Counted from the first letter of the stretch, positions 15,844 through 24,329 are shown. The stretch is 64,000 nt of DNA from Chryseolinea serpens (GCF_900129725.1 NZ_FQWQ01000001.1:3348001-3412000); one strand, 5' to 3'. Notes: generated by a model not told the origin, from the letters alone. A program made the numbers and translations.

Positions 15844-16156
15844 AGGGGAAGCGTTAAACGGAATCCAAATTAAATATTATTTTGCTGAACTGGCTGTTCG
15901 TTTTGGGACAATTTTGTTGCCCCCGGAGACATACTCCATCGAACCTGGCGCGTCTGCCGAAAACAACGGGATGGATTCTGACCGGGCTGCCGGAAATCAA
16001 ATCGCTACACTTGGCTGCCCAGCAATTAATGTCTGCACAAATCCCAAGAAATCTTTCGGGACCCCGAATAAGTCAGCATCGTTTATGCAAATATTTTTCA
16101 TTTACAAAAACAAAAAGGGCCTTGACGGCCCTTTTTGTTTTCTGTGTCATAGCACA
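15844..16156. other. Intergenic region with terminator
   Basis: 313 bp between the permease start (minus) and the hydrolase stop (minus). Open frames here overlap the permease or hydrolase and show no domain. The only structure found is the hairpin at 16112-16136. The permease promoter must lie within the first 150 bp, but no clear -7/-33 pair was identified. Confidence 0.5.
16112..16136 (-). terminator. Intrinsic terminator after the alpha/beta hydrolase
   Basis: AAAAAGGGCC / GGCCCTTTTT around a five-base loop, 21 bp beyond the hydrolase stop. T-runs occur on both strands, so it could also work in the other direction. Confidence 0.8.
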
Positions 16157-16996
16157 TCAGGCTCTTTGATTCAGCCAGTCCAGGATGTCGCCCATAACCA
16201 CTTCTTTATCCAGGTCATTCAGCATGTCGTGATAATGTCCTTCGTAGATTTTTAATGTTTTATCCGTCGAGCTCGCTTGCTTGTAGAAGAACTCACTCCC
16301 ACTGGGTTTTGTGGCTTTGTCCAGAGAGCCGTGAATAATAAATAAGGGAACCTGAATGTTGGAAAATTCTTTCTTCAGACGTTCATCCGCCACCGCCAGC
16401 TGCTGCACCGTCCGTGTCGGTTGCACTTCGTGTGCAATCAACGGATCATTGTTCATGGATTCTACTGCGGTCGCATCGCGCGAAAAATCTTCATTCTTCA
16501 ACTTCAGCACATGGGCATGTGGCGCCAAATGACTCAGGCCTTTTAATACGGCGATGGCAAAATCGGGAGCCGGCACCTGGTAGGCAAAACTTTCACAAAT
16601 GAATCCGTTCACGCGGTCCTGGTGCGCCAACATATAGAGACAGGAGAGTACGCCGCCTGCGCTATGTCCCAACACAAAAACGGGCAAACCAGGATGTGTC
16701 GCTTTGACGATCGAAACCAGCTGATCTACATCGCCTACGAATTCGTTCATGTCTTCAATGTAAAAACGCTCTCCATCCGAGTTGCCCCGGCCACGCAAAT
16801 CCAACGCATAGGCTTCATAGCCACTGTCGACCAATTGGTCGGCCGTCCATTGATAGTATCCGCTGTGTGAGTTGAATCCATGTACGATCACCACCACAGC
16901 TTTGGGGCTGTCGGCAGTTTTCCAATGACGATAAAATACTTTTTGTCCGTTGCTTACATCGAAGGTTGCGGAAAGGGGTTGTGTTAGGGTTTGCAT
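16157..16996 (-). CDS. Alpha/beta hydrolase, monoacylglycerol-lipase-like
   Basis: About 279 residues from the ATG at 16996 (MQTLTQPLSATF); an ATG twelve codons upstream (17032) is possible but adds non-conserved sequence. Oxyanion/HG motif VIVHGFNSHSG near residue 40, nucleophile elbow GHSAGG near residue 110, and the terminal catalytic His in YEGHYHDMLND; the acid lies in HGSLDKATKP. This is the serine-aminopeptidase S33/monoglyceride-lipase subgroup. No signal peptide, hence cytoplasmic. Single gene. Confidence 0.88.
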   Translation of the reverse strand: MQTLTQPLSATFDVSNGQKVFYRHWKTADSPKAVVVIVHGFNSHSGYYQWTADQLVDSGYEAYALDLRGRGNSDGERFYIEDMNEFVGDVDQLVSIVKATHPGLPVFVLGHSAGGVLSCLYMLAHQDRVNGFICESFAYQVPAPDFAIAVLKGLSHLAPHAHVLKLKNEDFSRDATAVESMNNDPLIAHEVQPTRTVQQLAVADERLKKEFSNIQVPLFIIHGSLDKATKPSGSEFFYKQASSTDKTLKIYEGHYHDMLNDLDKEVVMGDILDWLNQRA

Positions 16997-17171
16997 ATAA
17001 TGTGGTTTAGGGTAATTTAGTTCTTTTCCCATCCCGCCGTGTCTCTTTCAGAAGAACTTTCCATCGCTTGTTTTAACTTTTTGTTATGATTTCGTTTGCG
17101 GAGAGGCATTTGTCAGTCGCTGCAAAAAAATCAACGCTTTGTGGAGCGGCTTTACGTTTGCGTTATGGTTC

Positions 17172-18464
17172 TTATGTTAACATATCCGCGATCCTAAACT
17201 CCATTTCCCGGGGCTTGTCTTTCAGCCAAACGTTAGCCGTAACCGAACTGCTCGACCTGATCTTTATTTTGTCCTTTGTCAAGGTCACTTTCTGAAGCCA
17301 GAAATAAATCTGAGAATTATCCGCTCTGCCAATTTGAATTTTGTTGGATTGACTGGTTTGCTTGTCGGTCAATTGAAAGAAAATGGGGCACTCTTCTTCC
17401 ATGCTTCGGGAGAGGTAAGTGATTCGCAATGTATGCCTGCTGCTTTCTATCTTGTTAAAGACCAGTTCTGTCTCCAGTCCCGTTTGCCTGATTTCTTCTG
17501 TAACTTTTTTAATTACAGTGGTATCCAATTTATCCAGCATCGCGATGTCATTTAGCCCGGCAGCTATGGCTTCCACCACCATTTTTCCCTTTCCGCTTTC
17601 ATCTTGCCGGCAATAGGCTTCATAGTCAAATACCGAAATTCCATTGGTGTACCAGTCCTCAGCCGAAATCGAATTCCGCAATCCCTCTTCAAATGTCTTC
17701 ACCACCTGAATGTATAGATGGTGATAACCTGGGCATATCAATTCATTTCGCCGAAGCAGATTCAAAAATATTTCGGCGTATTGATAGCTGTAGGGATAAA
17801 GTCCTTTTTCTGGAAGACCAGGGTGGTATACGCGTAAATCTCTTATTTTTTTGTCTTTGGGTTTTTCCACGCTTTTTCGATCCTCCCTGACTTTTAGTGC
17901 ACGACTAAGGGCGTCATTGCCTGCCGCAATAGCTTGTTTTGCATGGATGTCTTCTAAAAACTGCTTAGAGATCCCTCCCTTTATGAAAAGCAACACCTGT
18001 TGGAATTTTTCAAAATCAAAATCGTCATCCTTTTTTGTCTTTGAATCGATAATCTGTCCAACTTGAATCCACTTGTCAAGAAGGACCCTGGCCAGGTCTA
18101 CCTCCGATAAATTCTTGTACTTATCCTCAATCTCAAACTTGTGCATGTATCGAGATTGCTCTTCTTTATCCAAGTGTTCTGAGAATTCCGGAGCCTGCAA
18201 AGTAATGTCTACCTTTTTGTTGCGCCTGTCTAATCTTGAATAAGGAAATTTATCGTAGAACTCCTTGAAATCTTTCTCCATTCCCACAACACCAGGCAAA
18301 ACATACATCGGAGGATAGGCTAGGGTCAGCCAAAATTCATTGAACGAAGAAGTGAATCCCGACTTGCTCAGTTCTGCCTGGATCAAGTCTGTCAGGTACC
18401 GAAGATTTCCATTTAGTCCCCCACCGTAACGTCCGGCTGTGCTTAGATTTAAGTACAGTTTCAT
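17172..18464 (-). CDS. Unrecognised 430-residue protein
   Basis: 430 residues, soluble, no signal peptide. The first ~80 residues (GRYGGGLNGNLRYLTDLIQAE; PPMYVLPGVVGME) look like a folded domain that could carry ligand-binding loops; the centre (about 90-210) is helical and highly charged with Lys/Asp-rich low-complexity pieces (SKTKKDDDFDFEKF, EDRKSVEKPKDKK); the C-terminal 130 residues are beta-rich. No motif of a known nuclease, protease or ATPase was found. It is flanked by intergenic gaps on both sides. Its codon use does not stand out. Function unknown. Confidence 0.65.
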   Translation of the reverse strand: MKLYLNLSTAGRYGGGLNGNLRYLTDLIQAELSKSGFTSSFNEFWLTLAYPPMYVLPGVVGMEKDFKEFYDKFPYSRLDRRNKKVDITLQAPEFSEHLDKEEQSRYMHKFEIEDKYKNLSEVDLARVLLDKWIQVGQIIDSKTKKDDDFDFEKFQQVLLFIKGGISKQFLEDIHAKQAIAAGNDALSRALKVREDRKSVEKPKDKKIRDLRVYHPGLPEKGLYPYSYQYAEIFLNLLRRNELICPGYHHLYIQVVKTFEEGLRNSISAEDWYTNGISVFDYEAYCRQDESGKGKMVVEAIAAGLNDIAMLDKLDTTVIKKVTEEIRQTGLETELVFNKIESSRHTLRITYLSRSMEEECPIFFQLTDKQTSQSNKIQIGRADNSQIYFWLQKVTLTKDKIKIRSSSSVTANVWLKDKPREMEFRIADMLT

Positions 18465-18911
18465 TTGTCTATTGTCCGATAAATCCGTTGTTCGTTAAAG
18501 ATACGGGTACATTTAATAAAAATTAAAGGACCCTAAAATCATATTTCATGAAGCAAAATCGCCCGTCTGCAACCATGACACAACGCTACGACCACGAAAC
18601 AACGATACGCTAGGCGCAGTGAGTTAACAAATTGTTTAAGCGATGCACACTGGCGCGTTTTTTGACAATTTTGGCAAAGCGTTTCCAACATGCTTCGGCC
18701 TGAAGCTTTTGAGTATTACGAATGTGGGCTAACGAAAGCAATCAACGGCGACACCTACAAGGAAAGCATTCTTCGCCGCGACGCGACCTGTCCGGCAAAT
18801 TTGAGTATTATACGTTCTGGCCTAATCAGATTGGCTGGCCTTTGAAACGGAATAAATAATTCATTCATTTATACTTGAATTAAATAATCCGATCATCAAA
18901 TCATCCGGAAC
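18465..18911. other. Intergenic region with a possible gene remnant
   Basis: 447 bp. A 51-codon plus-strand ORF (18690-18845) contains EAFEYYECGLTKAINGDTYKES, whose spacing of Ala, Tyr, Gly and Gly-Asp resembles one tetratricopeptide unit; it may be a scrap of a TPR gene. The 11-base word TTTGAGTATTA occurs at 18708-18718 and again at 18800-18810. No promoter or RNA structure is clear. Confidence 0.35.
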
Positions 18912-19715
18912 ATGAAGAGTACATCTCTCTATCTCCTCGCCTTGTGCATGGCCACTCTGTCCTCTCCTTTGCAGGCCCAACAACCGGCTTCTTTCTCATG
19001 GCCTTCCGGCAAGGAAGCCGCCATTAGTCTAACCTTCGACGACGCGCGGGCAAGCCAGGTGGAAAAAGGAACGGCACTGCTCGATGAATACGGCGTGAAG
19101 GCAACGTTCTATGTTTTACCCGGGCCGGTGAAGGAGCAACTGGCCGGGTGGAAGAAGGCTGTGGCCAGCGGGCATGAAATCGGGAATCATTCTTTGAATC
19201 ATCCATGCTCGGGCAATTTCCCTTGGGCGCGTCAGAAAGCATTGGAGGAACTTTCCCTAGCGGATATCCGAAAGGAGTTGACCGAGTCAAATAAACAAAT
19301 CGAATCGATGTTGGGTGTCAAGCCCCAGGTTTTTGCTTATCCCTGCGGGCAGAAATTTGTTGGTCGCGGACTGAATACAAAAAGTTACGTGCCGGTCGTG
19401 GCCGAGCTATTCAGCTCGGGACGTGGATGGCGTGATGAGGGACCGAATGACCCCGCGTTTTGCGACATGGCGCAAATCACCGGCATCGAGCTCGACGGGA
19501 AGACGTTTGAGTCGATCCTGCCGCTCATTGAGTCCGCTCGCAAAAATCATCAATGGATTGTTTTCGCGGGACATGAGATGAATGATTCGGGGGAACAGAC
19601 TACACAACTGGAAACACTTCGGAGGCTTATGGAATATGTGCAAGATCCTGCTCATGGGGTTTGGGTGGTGCCTGTGGGTAGTGTGGTGAAGTATATTAAG
19701 GAGCGGAAGCCATGA
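18912..19715 (+). CDS. Secreted polysaccharide deacetylase (NodB family)
   Basis: 267 residues with a signal peptide (1-22, ...SPLQAQ). The NodB domain starts at AISLTFDDARAS (Asp-Asp, the first being the catalytic base and the second a metal ligand), followed by HEIGNHSLNHP with the two metal-binding histidines (H-x3-H spacing), FAYPCGQ and a C-terminal FAGHEM. It would remove acetyl groups from N-acetylated glycans outside the cytoplasm. The exact glycan is unknown. Monocistronic, ahead of the initiator tRNA cluster on the other strand. Confidence 0.88.
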   Translation: MKSTSLYLLALCMATLSSPLQAQQPASFSWPSGKEAAISLTFDDARASQVEKGTALLDEYGVKATFYVLPGPVKEQLAGWKKAVASGHEIGNHSLNHPCSGNFPWARQKALEELSLADIRKELTESNKQIESMLGVKPQVFAYPCGQKFVGRGLNTKSYVPVVAELFSSGRGWRDEGPNDPAFCDMAQITGIELDGKTFESILPLIESARKNHQWIVFAGHEMNDSGEQTTQLETLRRLMEYVQDPAHGVWVVPVGSVVKYIKERKP

Positions 19716-19761
19716 GTGCTACCAACTGACACCATTCAAAACCAAATACGCGATAAAAGAA

Positions 19762-19785
19762 AAAGGCGATCGCCTGATCGCCTTT
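19762..19785 (-). terminator. Terminator of tRNA-like copy A
   Basis: AAAGGCGATC / GATCGCCTTT around four bases, followed by a T-rich run on the minus strand. It is nearly the same as the terminator after the intact initiator tRNA, showing that the tRNA and its terminator were duplicated as a unit. Confidence 0.75.
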
Positions 19786-19794
19786 ACTTTCTAG

Positions 19795-19863
19795 TAGCGA
19801 GGACAGGACTCGAACCTGTGTCCGCTTCAGCGGATACGAGCCCAACGAGCTGACTTGTTTACG
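19795..19863 (-). pseudogene. Broken initiator tRNA copy A
   Basis: Matches the intact tRNA-fMet (20292-20364) over the acceptor 3' strand, T arm and the D-stem/anticodon-stem 5' strand, but the anticodon 3' strand is replaced by TCCGCTTCAGCGGA (19821-19834) and the acceptor 5' strand is degraded (GTAAACAAGTC instead of GCGGGGTGG). It cannot fold as a tRNA. It starts four bases after the GIY-YIG stop codon. Confidence 0.75.
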
Positions 19864-19867
19864 ATAT

Positions 19868-20119
19868 TCATTGACGCAAAATTTCTTTTCTAATGAATAG
19901 TCTGCCCTTCCCAGTCTTCAATTCTTTTTCCCTTTTCATGGCGTCTGCTTTGAGCGCAAAGTTTTCGCAATGAACAAGAATCCATGGGCGAAACTTTATC
20001 GTCCAGCCTTTTGTGGCTAGTTCGTTGTGTGATTTTAGTCTGGCTTCTAAATCGGAAGTAAAACCAATGTAGATTTTGTTCAGTTTGATCGAATGGAGGA
20101 CGTAAACGTAAAATCGCAT
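19868..20119 (-). CDS. GIY-YIG single-domain nuclease
   Basis: 83 residues that make up just the catalytic domain: YVYVLHS (GIY strand), KIYIGFTSDLEARLKSHN (YIG strand, Arg27 as catalytic arginine) and a C-terminal REKELKTGKGR with Glu as likely metal ligand. This is the small UPF0213/YhbQ-like branch. Its coding region lies between two damaged initiator-tRNA copies, and its stop codon directly abuts the 5' flank of copy A. A role in moving or breaking this tRNA locus is suggested by position only; other members are thought to be DNA repair-type enzymes. Confidence 0.85.
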   Translation of the reverse strand: MRFYVYVLHSIKLNKIYIGFTSDLEARLKSHNELATKGWTIKFRPWILVHCENFALKADAMKREKELKTGKGRLFIRKEILRQ

Positions 20120-20181
20120 ACGACGGGTATTTTGAAATGGCGCACAAAGGCAACGGCTACATTGATCACTTACTTTTTAAG

Positions 20182-20230
20182 TAGCGAACAGGACGAACCT
20201 GTGTCCGCCTAGGCGGATATGAGCCCAACG
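20182..20230 (-). pseudogene. Broken initiator tRNA copy B
   Basis: A 49-bp remnant. The minus strand holds the anticodon 5' strand (CGTTGGGCTCATA), the palindrome TCCGCCTAGGCGGA (20204-20217) and a shortened T arm and acceptor 3' strand. The D arm and acceptor 5' strand are gone. Confidence 0.7.
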
Positions 20231-20252
20231 CTACTTTACAATGCGCTAAAAC

Positions 20253-20278
20253 AAAAAAGGCGATCTATCGATCGCCTT
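20253..20278 (-). terminator. Terminator of the intact initiator tRNA
   Basis: AAGGCGATC / GATCGCCTT around four bases (20257-20278), then TTTTTTG on the minus strand, 14 bp beyond the tRNA 3' end. Confidence 0.8.
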
Positions 20279-20291
20279 ACTTTGTCTCTAG

Positions 20292-20364
<73 letters not shown>

Positions 20365-20406
20365 ATATGTCTTTCGTACCTTCCGTACTTTGTTTCTCAA
20401 TTAACT

Positions 20407-20469
20407 CTCGAACCTGTGTCCGCTTTAGCGGATATGAGCCCAACGAGCTACCAACTGCTCCACCCCGCG
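20407..20469 (-). pseudogene. Broken initiator tRNA copy C
   Basis: Identical to the intact gene from the acceptor 5' strand through the anticodon (CGCGGGGTGGAGC...GGGCTCATA), then the palindrome TCCGCTAAAGCGGA (20419-20432 on plus) replaces the anticodon 3' strand; the T stem resumes and the copy ends inside the T loop, so the acceptor 3' strand is missing. The 5' flank ATAT-rich word is shared with the intact gene. Confidence 0.75.
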
Positions 20470-20597
20470 ATATATCTTTCCGAAGTCCAACCGACTTCTT
20501 GGTATCTAATATCAACTTTTTTACCCGATTTAAAGTTTCCGCACGCGGTTATTTAAATGGTTCGCAAAAGTAGGTCGCGCACATTTAAAAAACAAGT

Positions 20598-20605
20598 TAC
20601 CTTTG
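20598..20605 (+). promoter_or_regulatory. -7 promoter box of era
   Basis: TACCTTTG matches TAnnTTTG and ends ten bases before the era ATG (20615), so the mRNA leader is very short. A TTG at 20603 inside the box is therefore not the translation start. Confidence 0.6.
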
Positions 20606-20614
20606 CAAATCATT

Positions 20615-21502
20615 ATGGCGGAAACAGGTTTTAAGTCGGGTTTTGTGAGCATCGTGGGGAAACCCAATGTGGGCAAATCGTCGCTTATGAATAAGCTGAT
20701 GGGCGAAAACCTGTCGATTATCACGGCGAAGGCGCAAACGACTCGCCATCGCATCATGGGTATTCTCAATGGCGATGGCTACCAGGTGGTGTATTCGGAT
20801 ACGCCCGGCATACTGGAACCCAAATATTCTTTGCACGAAGCGATGATGAGCTACGTGAAAGTTTCGTTGGAAGACGCCGACGTGATATTATTGGTGGTAT
20901 CCCTCGAGGACAAGTTCGAGCCGGAGCTGTTCGAACGGTTTCTCAAGATCACCACCCCAATCCTGCTTGTCATGAACAAGATTGACCGCGCCAAGGGTTC
21001 GCAGGTGCTGGATAAGAGCGCGTATTGGAAACAAACCTTGCCCAATATTCAAGACGTGTTGCCGGTGTCGGCTGTCACGGGGGAGAATGTGGACCAGTTG
21101 CTGCCCAAGTTGCTGTCGTTCATGCCGGAGCACCCGGCATTCTTTCCCCAGGATGAGTATACCGACCGCAGCGAGCGGTTCTTTGCTTCGGAAATTATCC
21201 GCGAGAAGATCTTTCTCAACTACGAGCAGGAGATCCCCTATAGCACGGAAGTGTCGATCATGTCCTTTAAAGAAGAGCCCGATATCATCCGCATCAGCGC
21301 GGTCATTTATGTGGAGCGGATGTCACAGAAGGGCATTCTGATTGGCAAGGGTGCCAGCCTGATCAAAAAGGTAGGGATTGAGGCGCGGTTAGCGATGGAG
21401 CAGTTCTTTCGCAAAAAAATATTCCTGGAAACCCACGTGAAGGTGGCCGACAACTGGCGGAAGCAGGCTTTTAAGCTGAAGCAGTTCGGATACCTGGAGT
21501 GA
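20615..21502 (+). CDS. era: GTPase Era
   Basis: 295 residues from MAETGFKSG. G1 GKPNVGKSS, the G2 region around TTRHRIMG, G3 DTPG, G4 NKID and a G5-like SAVTGEN are followed by a C-terminal KH domain with the GKGASLIKKVG-type loop. Era binds 16S rRNA and helps 30S assembly. The ATG at 20615 is chosen because the upstream TTG lies in the promoter. It is followed 20 bp later by der, forming a two-GTPase ribosome-assembly operon. Confidence 0.95.
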   Translation: MAETGFKSGFVSIVGKPNVGKSSLMNKLMGENLSIITAKAQTTRHRIMGILNGDGYQVVYSDTPGILEPKYSLHEAMMSYVKVSLEDADVILLVVSLEDKFEPELFERFLKITTPILLVMNKIDRAKGSQVLDKSAYWKQTLPNIQDVLPVSAVTGENVDQLLPKLLSFMPEHPAFFPQDEYTDRSERFFASEIIREKIFLNYEQEIPYSTEVSIMSFKEEPDIIRISAVIYVERMSQKGILIGKGASLIKKVGIEARLAMEQFFRKKIFLETHVKVADNWRKQAFKLKQFGYLE

Positions 21503-21521
21503 TCATAATTTATCAGTTAAG

Positions 21522-22829
21522 ATGTCAAATATTGTAGCAATAGTAGGTAGGCCTAACGTGGGCAAGTCCACGTTCTTTAACCGGTTGGTGGAAAAGCGCC
21601 AGGCCATCATGGACAACATGGCCGGTGTTACGCGCGATCGTCACTACGGCTATGCCGAGTGGATCGGCAAGTTCTTTACCGTGATCGATACGGGTGGGTA
21701 CGTGACCGGCTCGGAAGACAAGTTCGAGTCACAGATCCGTAAGCAAGTGAAGCTGGCCATCGACGAGGCCACGGCCGTCATTTTCATGGTCGACGTGAGA
21801 GATGGTATCACCGGGTTCGACAAGGAGTTTGCCAACATCCTGCGCGCCTCCAAGAAACCCGTGTTCGTGGCGGCCAACAAAACCGATACACCCGACAAAG
21901 CCATGCTGGCCGCAGAGTTCTACGAGCTGAGCCTTGGCGAGATCTATCCCATCTCCTCGGAGAACGGTAGCGGTACAGGCGAGCTCTTGGACGAGGTGGT
22001 GAAGACCTTCGTTTCCGAAGGCGTGGAAGATCCCGATGAAGGCATTCCCAAGATCACCATCGTGGGTAGGCCCAACGTGGGCAAGTCTTCGTTCCTCAAT
22101 GCCTTGTTGGGTACGGAGCGCAGCATTGTTACCGATGAGGCCGGTACTACGCGTGATGCCATTCACTCATATTATAAGATGTATGGCAAGAACTTTATCC
22201 TGATCGATACGGCGGGTGTCCGGAAGAAGGGAAAAGTGAAGGAAGATATTGAGTTCTATTCGGTGCTGCGTTCACTGCGTGCGTTGGAGGATAGCGATGT
22301 CGTGATTATTGTGATCGACGCCGAGCGTGGATTGGAAGCACAGGATGTGAACCTCATCAGCCTCGCCGAACGGCAGGGCAAGGGTATGGTGATCATGGTG
22401 AACAAGTGGGACCTGATCGAGAAAGACTCGAAGACATCGGACAAGTTCAAGAAGGAGATCGAAGAGAAAATTGCCCCCATCGACTACATTCCCATCATTT
22501 TTGCGTCGGTTTTGACCAAACAGCGCATTTTCCAGGTGATCGAGAAAACGGTGCAAGTTTTCGAGAATAAGACCAAAAAAATACCCACCTCGAAGCTAAA
22601 TGATGCCATTTTGCCCGAAATCGAGCGTCAGCCACCCCCGTCCATCAAGGGGAAGCACATCAACATAAAGTACATAACGCAGGTAAATGCCCGGTTTCCA
22701 TCGTTTGTTTTCTTCTGTAACCTGCCCCAGTACATTCAACCTTCGTACGAGCGTTTCCTGGAAAATAAAATGCGTGCACAGTTCGATTTTGAGGGTGTAC
22801 CCATACGGTTAATCTTTAGAAAAAAATAA
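21522..22829 (+). CDS. der: GTPase Der (EngA)
   Basis: 435 residues with two tandem G domains: GRPNVGKST/DTGG/NKTD in the first and GRPNVGKSS/DTAG/NKWD in the second, followed by a KH-like C-terminal domain. Two Era-like G domains in one chain are diagnostic for Der, which assists 50S subunit assembly. Length is normal. It probably shares the era transcript. Confidence 0.96.
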   Translation: MSNIVAIVGRPNVGKSTFFNRLVEKRQAIMDNMAGVTRDRHYGYAEWIGKFFTVIDTGGYVTGSEDKFESQIRKQVKLAIDEATAVIFMVDVRDGITGFDKEFANILRASKKPVFVAANKTDTPDKAMLAAEFYELSLGEIYPISSENGSGTGELLDEVVKTFVSEGVEDPDEGIPKITIVGRPNVGKSSFLNALLGTERSIVTDEAGTTRDAIHSYYKMYGKNFILIDTAGVRKKGKVKEDIEFYSVLRSLRALEDSDVVIIVIDAERGLEAQDVNLISLAERQGKGMVIMVNKWDLIEKDSKTSDKFKKEIEEKIAPIDYIPIIFASVLTKQRIFQVIEKTVQVFENKTKKIPTSKLNDAILPEIERQPPPSIKGKHINIKYITQVNARFPSFVFFCNLPQYIQPSYERFLENKMRAQFDFEGVPIRLIFRKK

Positions 22830-22868
22830 ATTTTATTACCCCCGAGGCCCCGTGTGGGCGATAACTGT

Positions 22869-22876
22869 TATATTTG
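22869..22876 (+). promoter_or_regulatory. -7 promoter box of the small lipoprotein gene
   Basis: TATATTTG matches TAnnTTTG, 28 bp before the ATG at 22904. The -33 element is not clear. Confidence 0.5.
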
Positions 22877-22903
22877 CGGTGAATTTTTTAAAACCTGTAA
22901 ACT

Positions 22904-23089
22904 ATGAAAAAATTGATCGCATTTGTGGCCGTATGTGGCTTCGCTTTGGCTTTTGCTGCTTGTGGCAAGAAAGCTGAAACTGCTGAAAGCAACGTAGACT
23001 CTGCCGCTGTTGAAGCTGCTGCTCCTGCAGTAGATTCTGCTGCTGCTGCAGCTGACACTACTAAAGCTGACACTACGAAGGCTCAGTAA
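22904..23089 (+). CDS. Small Ala/Asp/Thr-rich lipoprotein
   Basis: 61 residues. Signal peptide MKKLIAFVAVCGFALAFAAC with lipobox FAAC (Cys20), so the mature chain is about 42 residues of low complexity (Ala, Asp, Thr, Glu) with repeats such as DTTKADTTKA. No fold expected; probably a periplasm-facing or surface tail on a lipid anchor. It has its own -7 box and terminator, so it looks like an independently expressed, perhaps abundant protein. Similar alanine-rich tiny lipoproteins are common in Bacteroidota, and their role is unknown. Confidence 0.75.
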   Translation: MKKLIAFVAVCGFALAFAACGKKAETAESNVDSAAVEAAAPAVDSAAAAADTTKADTTKAQ

Positions 23090-23110
23090 TCAATCTCCAA
23101 GATTGAGGCG

Positions 23111-23140
23111 AAAAGGCTTTAGATTTCTAAAGCCTTTTTT
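23111..23140 (+). terminator. Terminator of the small lipoprotein gene
   Basis: Arms AAAGGCTTTAGA / TCTAAAGCCTTT around a two-base centre, followed by six T, 21 bp after the stop. Confidence 0.85.
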
Positions 23141-23154
23141 ATTTTACACCCGTT

Positions 23155-23781
23155 ATGACGGCCGACAAGGTTTTCGCTATCCTGCAAACGCATGTTCCAC
23201 CCTCCGCGGTTGAATACTGTTTCAACTTGTGGAAGCAAAGCCCCTTCGAGCTCAAGCTCACCAAGAGCCGCCAGACCAAAGTGGGCGACTTCACCAGCAA
23301 GCACACCAAGGCCCACCCCCGCATCACGCTGAACAACGATCTCAATCCCTATCTCTTCCTGTTGACCTATGTGCACGAAGTAGCCCACCTCCGTGTGTAC
23401 CTCGCCCATGGGGCCAGGGTTGACCCCCACGGCGAGAAATGGAAGACCACTTTCACCGATTTGACGGTTCCTTTACTCTGGGAAAGTGTTTTTCCGGAGG
23501 AAATCTTACATGAACTCCGCCGTCACATGATTAACCCCAAGGCCAGCTCTTTTGCCGACACCGAACTAACGGCAGCCTTCCGCAGATTTGATAAAAATGC
23601 CCAGTCCATGGCCGTGCTGTCGGACATTCCGGAGGGCAGCATTTTTCAATTGCAGGGGAAGTTTTTTATCAAGGGCAAGCTGCGGCGCACCCGTGTGCTT
23701 TGCAAGGAATTGAAGTCTAAACGCGATTACCTGGTGCCGGTGGATGCGCTGGTCACCAACGTTCAGTTGAGCCTTCTTTGA
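23155..23781 (+). CDS. SprT-like zinc metallopeptidase-fold protein
   Basis: 208 residues. HEVAH (about 82-86) is the zinc-binding HExxH motif, and GEKWK (about 100) follows at the spacing of the SprT family. Eukaryotic relatives (Spartan) cleave DNA-protein crosslinks, while bacterial SprT is uncharacterised; catalysis here is not certain. The C-terminal part lacks the usual Zn-ribbon cysteines. The 3' end overlaps the convergent 188-aa gene by 19 bp. Confidence 0.82.
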   Translation: MTADKVFAILQTHVPPSAVEYCFNLWKQSPFELKLTKSRQTKVGDFTSKHTKAHPRITLNNDLNPYLFLLTYVHEVAHLRVYLAHGARVDPHGEKWKTTFTDLTVPLLWESVFPEEILHELRRHMINPKASSFADTELTAAFRRFDKNAQSMAVLSDIPEGSIFQLQGKFFIKGKLRRTRVLCKELKSKRDYLVPVDALVTNVQLSLL

Positions 23782-24329
23782 ACGAGGCTGTTCACCAGGT
23801 CAAAAAAATTCAACGGTTGCAGCGTACGCCACTGCGGGATCTGCAGGGTGCCTCCCATGTTGATGTAGCTGTCGATGTGGTATTTTCTGAATTCTTCCAG
23901 GATAAAGTCGGGAAACGAAACGGCGGCAATCCAGCCGTCTTCTACGTCCTCGAACCACTCTTCATAATAGCTGTCGTCGGAGCCGTGGAAGTTGAAGATG
24001 TTTTCGCCGATGAGGATGAATTTGTTGATGCCTTCGTTGATCATCACCTCCAGCAGGTTTCGCTTTAGCGTCATGATGTCGTTGTGGAGCGTGTCATTCC
24101 ATTCGCCAATGAATTCGATGACGGCAAATCCCTGGAGGTAGTCGGCGTAGAGAATTTTTACATAGAGCGTTTCCGAGCCGATGGAATCCCAGGCGGGGTC
24201 GATGTAGTAGCCGTAGATCGTTTCGGAGTAGACGTCGTGGTTATATTGCTTGCCGTGAAAGGGCGAGCGTTCGTCGTCGGCGGGATCGTAGTATTTCAGC
24301 CAGTTGTAGTAAGGTTCGATGTCATGCAT
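23763..24329 (-). CDS. Uncharacterised protein in the murQ operon
   Basis: 188 residues, acidic and unusually rich in Tyr and Trp (YYNWLKYYDP; DDSYYEEWFEDVEDGW), no signal peptide. It starts eight bases inside the 3' end of murQ, so it is translated together with murQ and the kinase and may belong to cell-wall sugar recycling. I do not recognise a domain. The 3' end overlaps the SprT-like gene on the other strand. Confidence 0.7.
   Translation of the reverse strand: MHDIEPYYNWLKYYDPADDERSPFHGKQYNHDVYSETIYGYYIDPAWDSIGSETLYVKILYADYLQGFAVIEFIGEWNDTLHNDIMTLKRNLLEVMINEGINKFILIGENIFNFHGSDDSYYEEWFEDVEDGWIAAVSFPDFILEEFRKYHIDSYINMGGTLQIPQWRTLQPLNFFDLVNSLVQRRLN

Noticed and set aside
15803-16255. Plus-strand open frame of 150 codons
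   Set aside because: It overlaps the ends of two minus-strand genes and the terminator; no domain.
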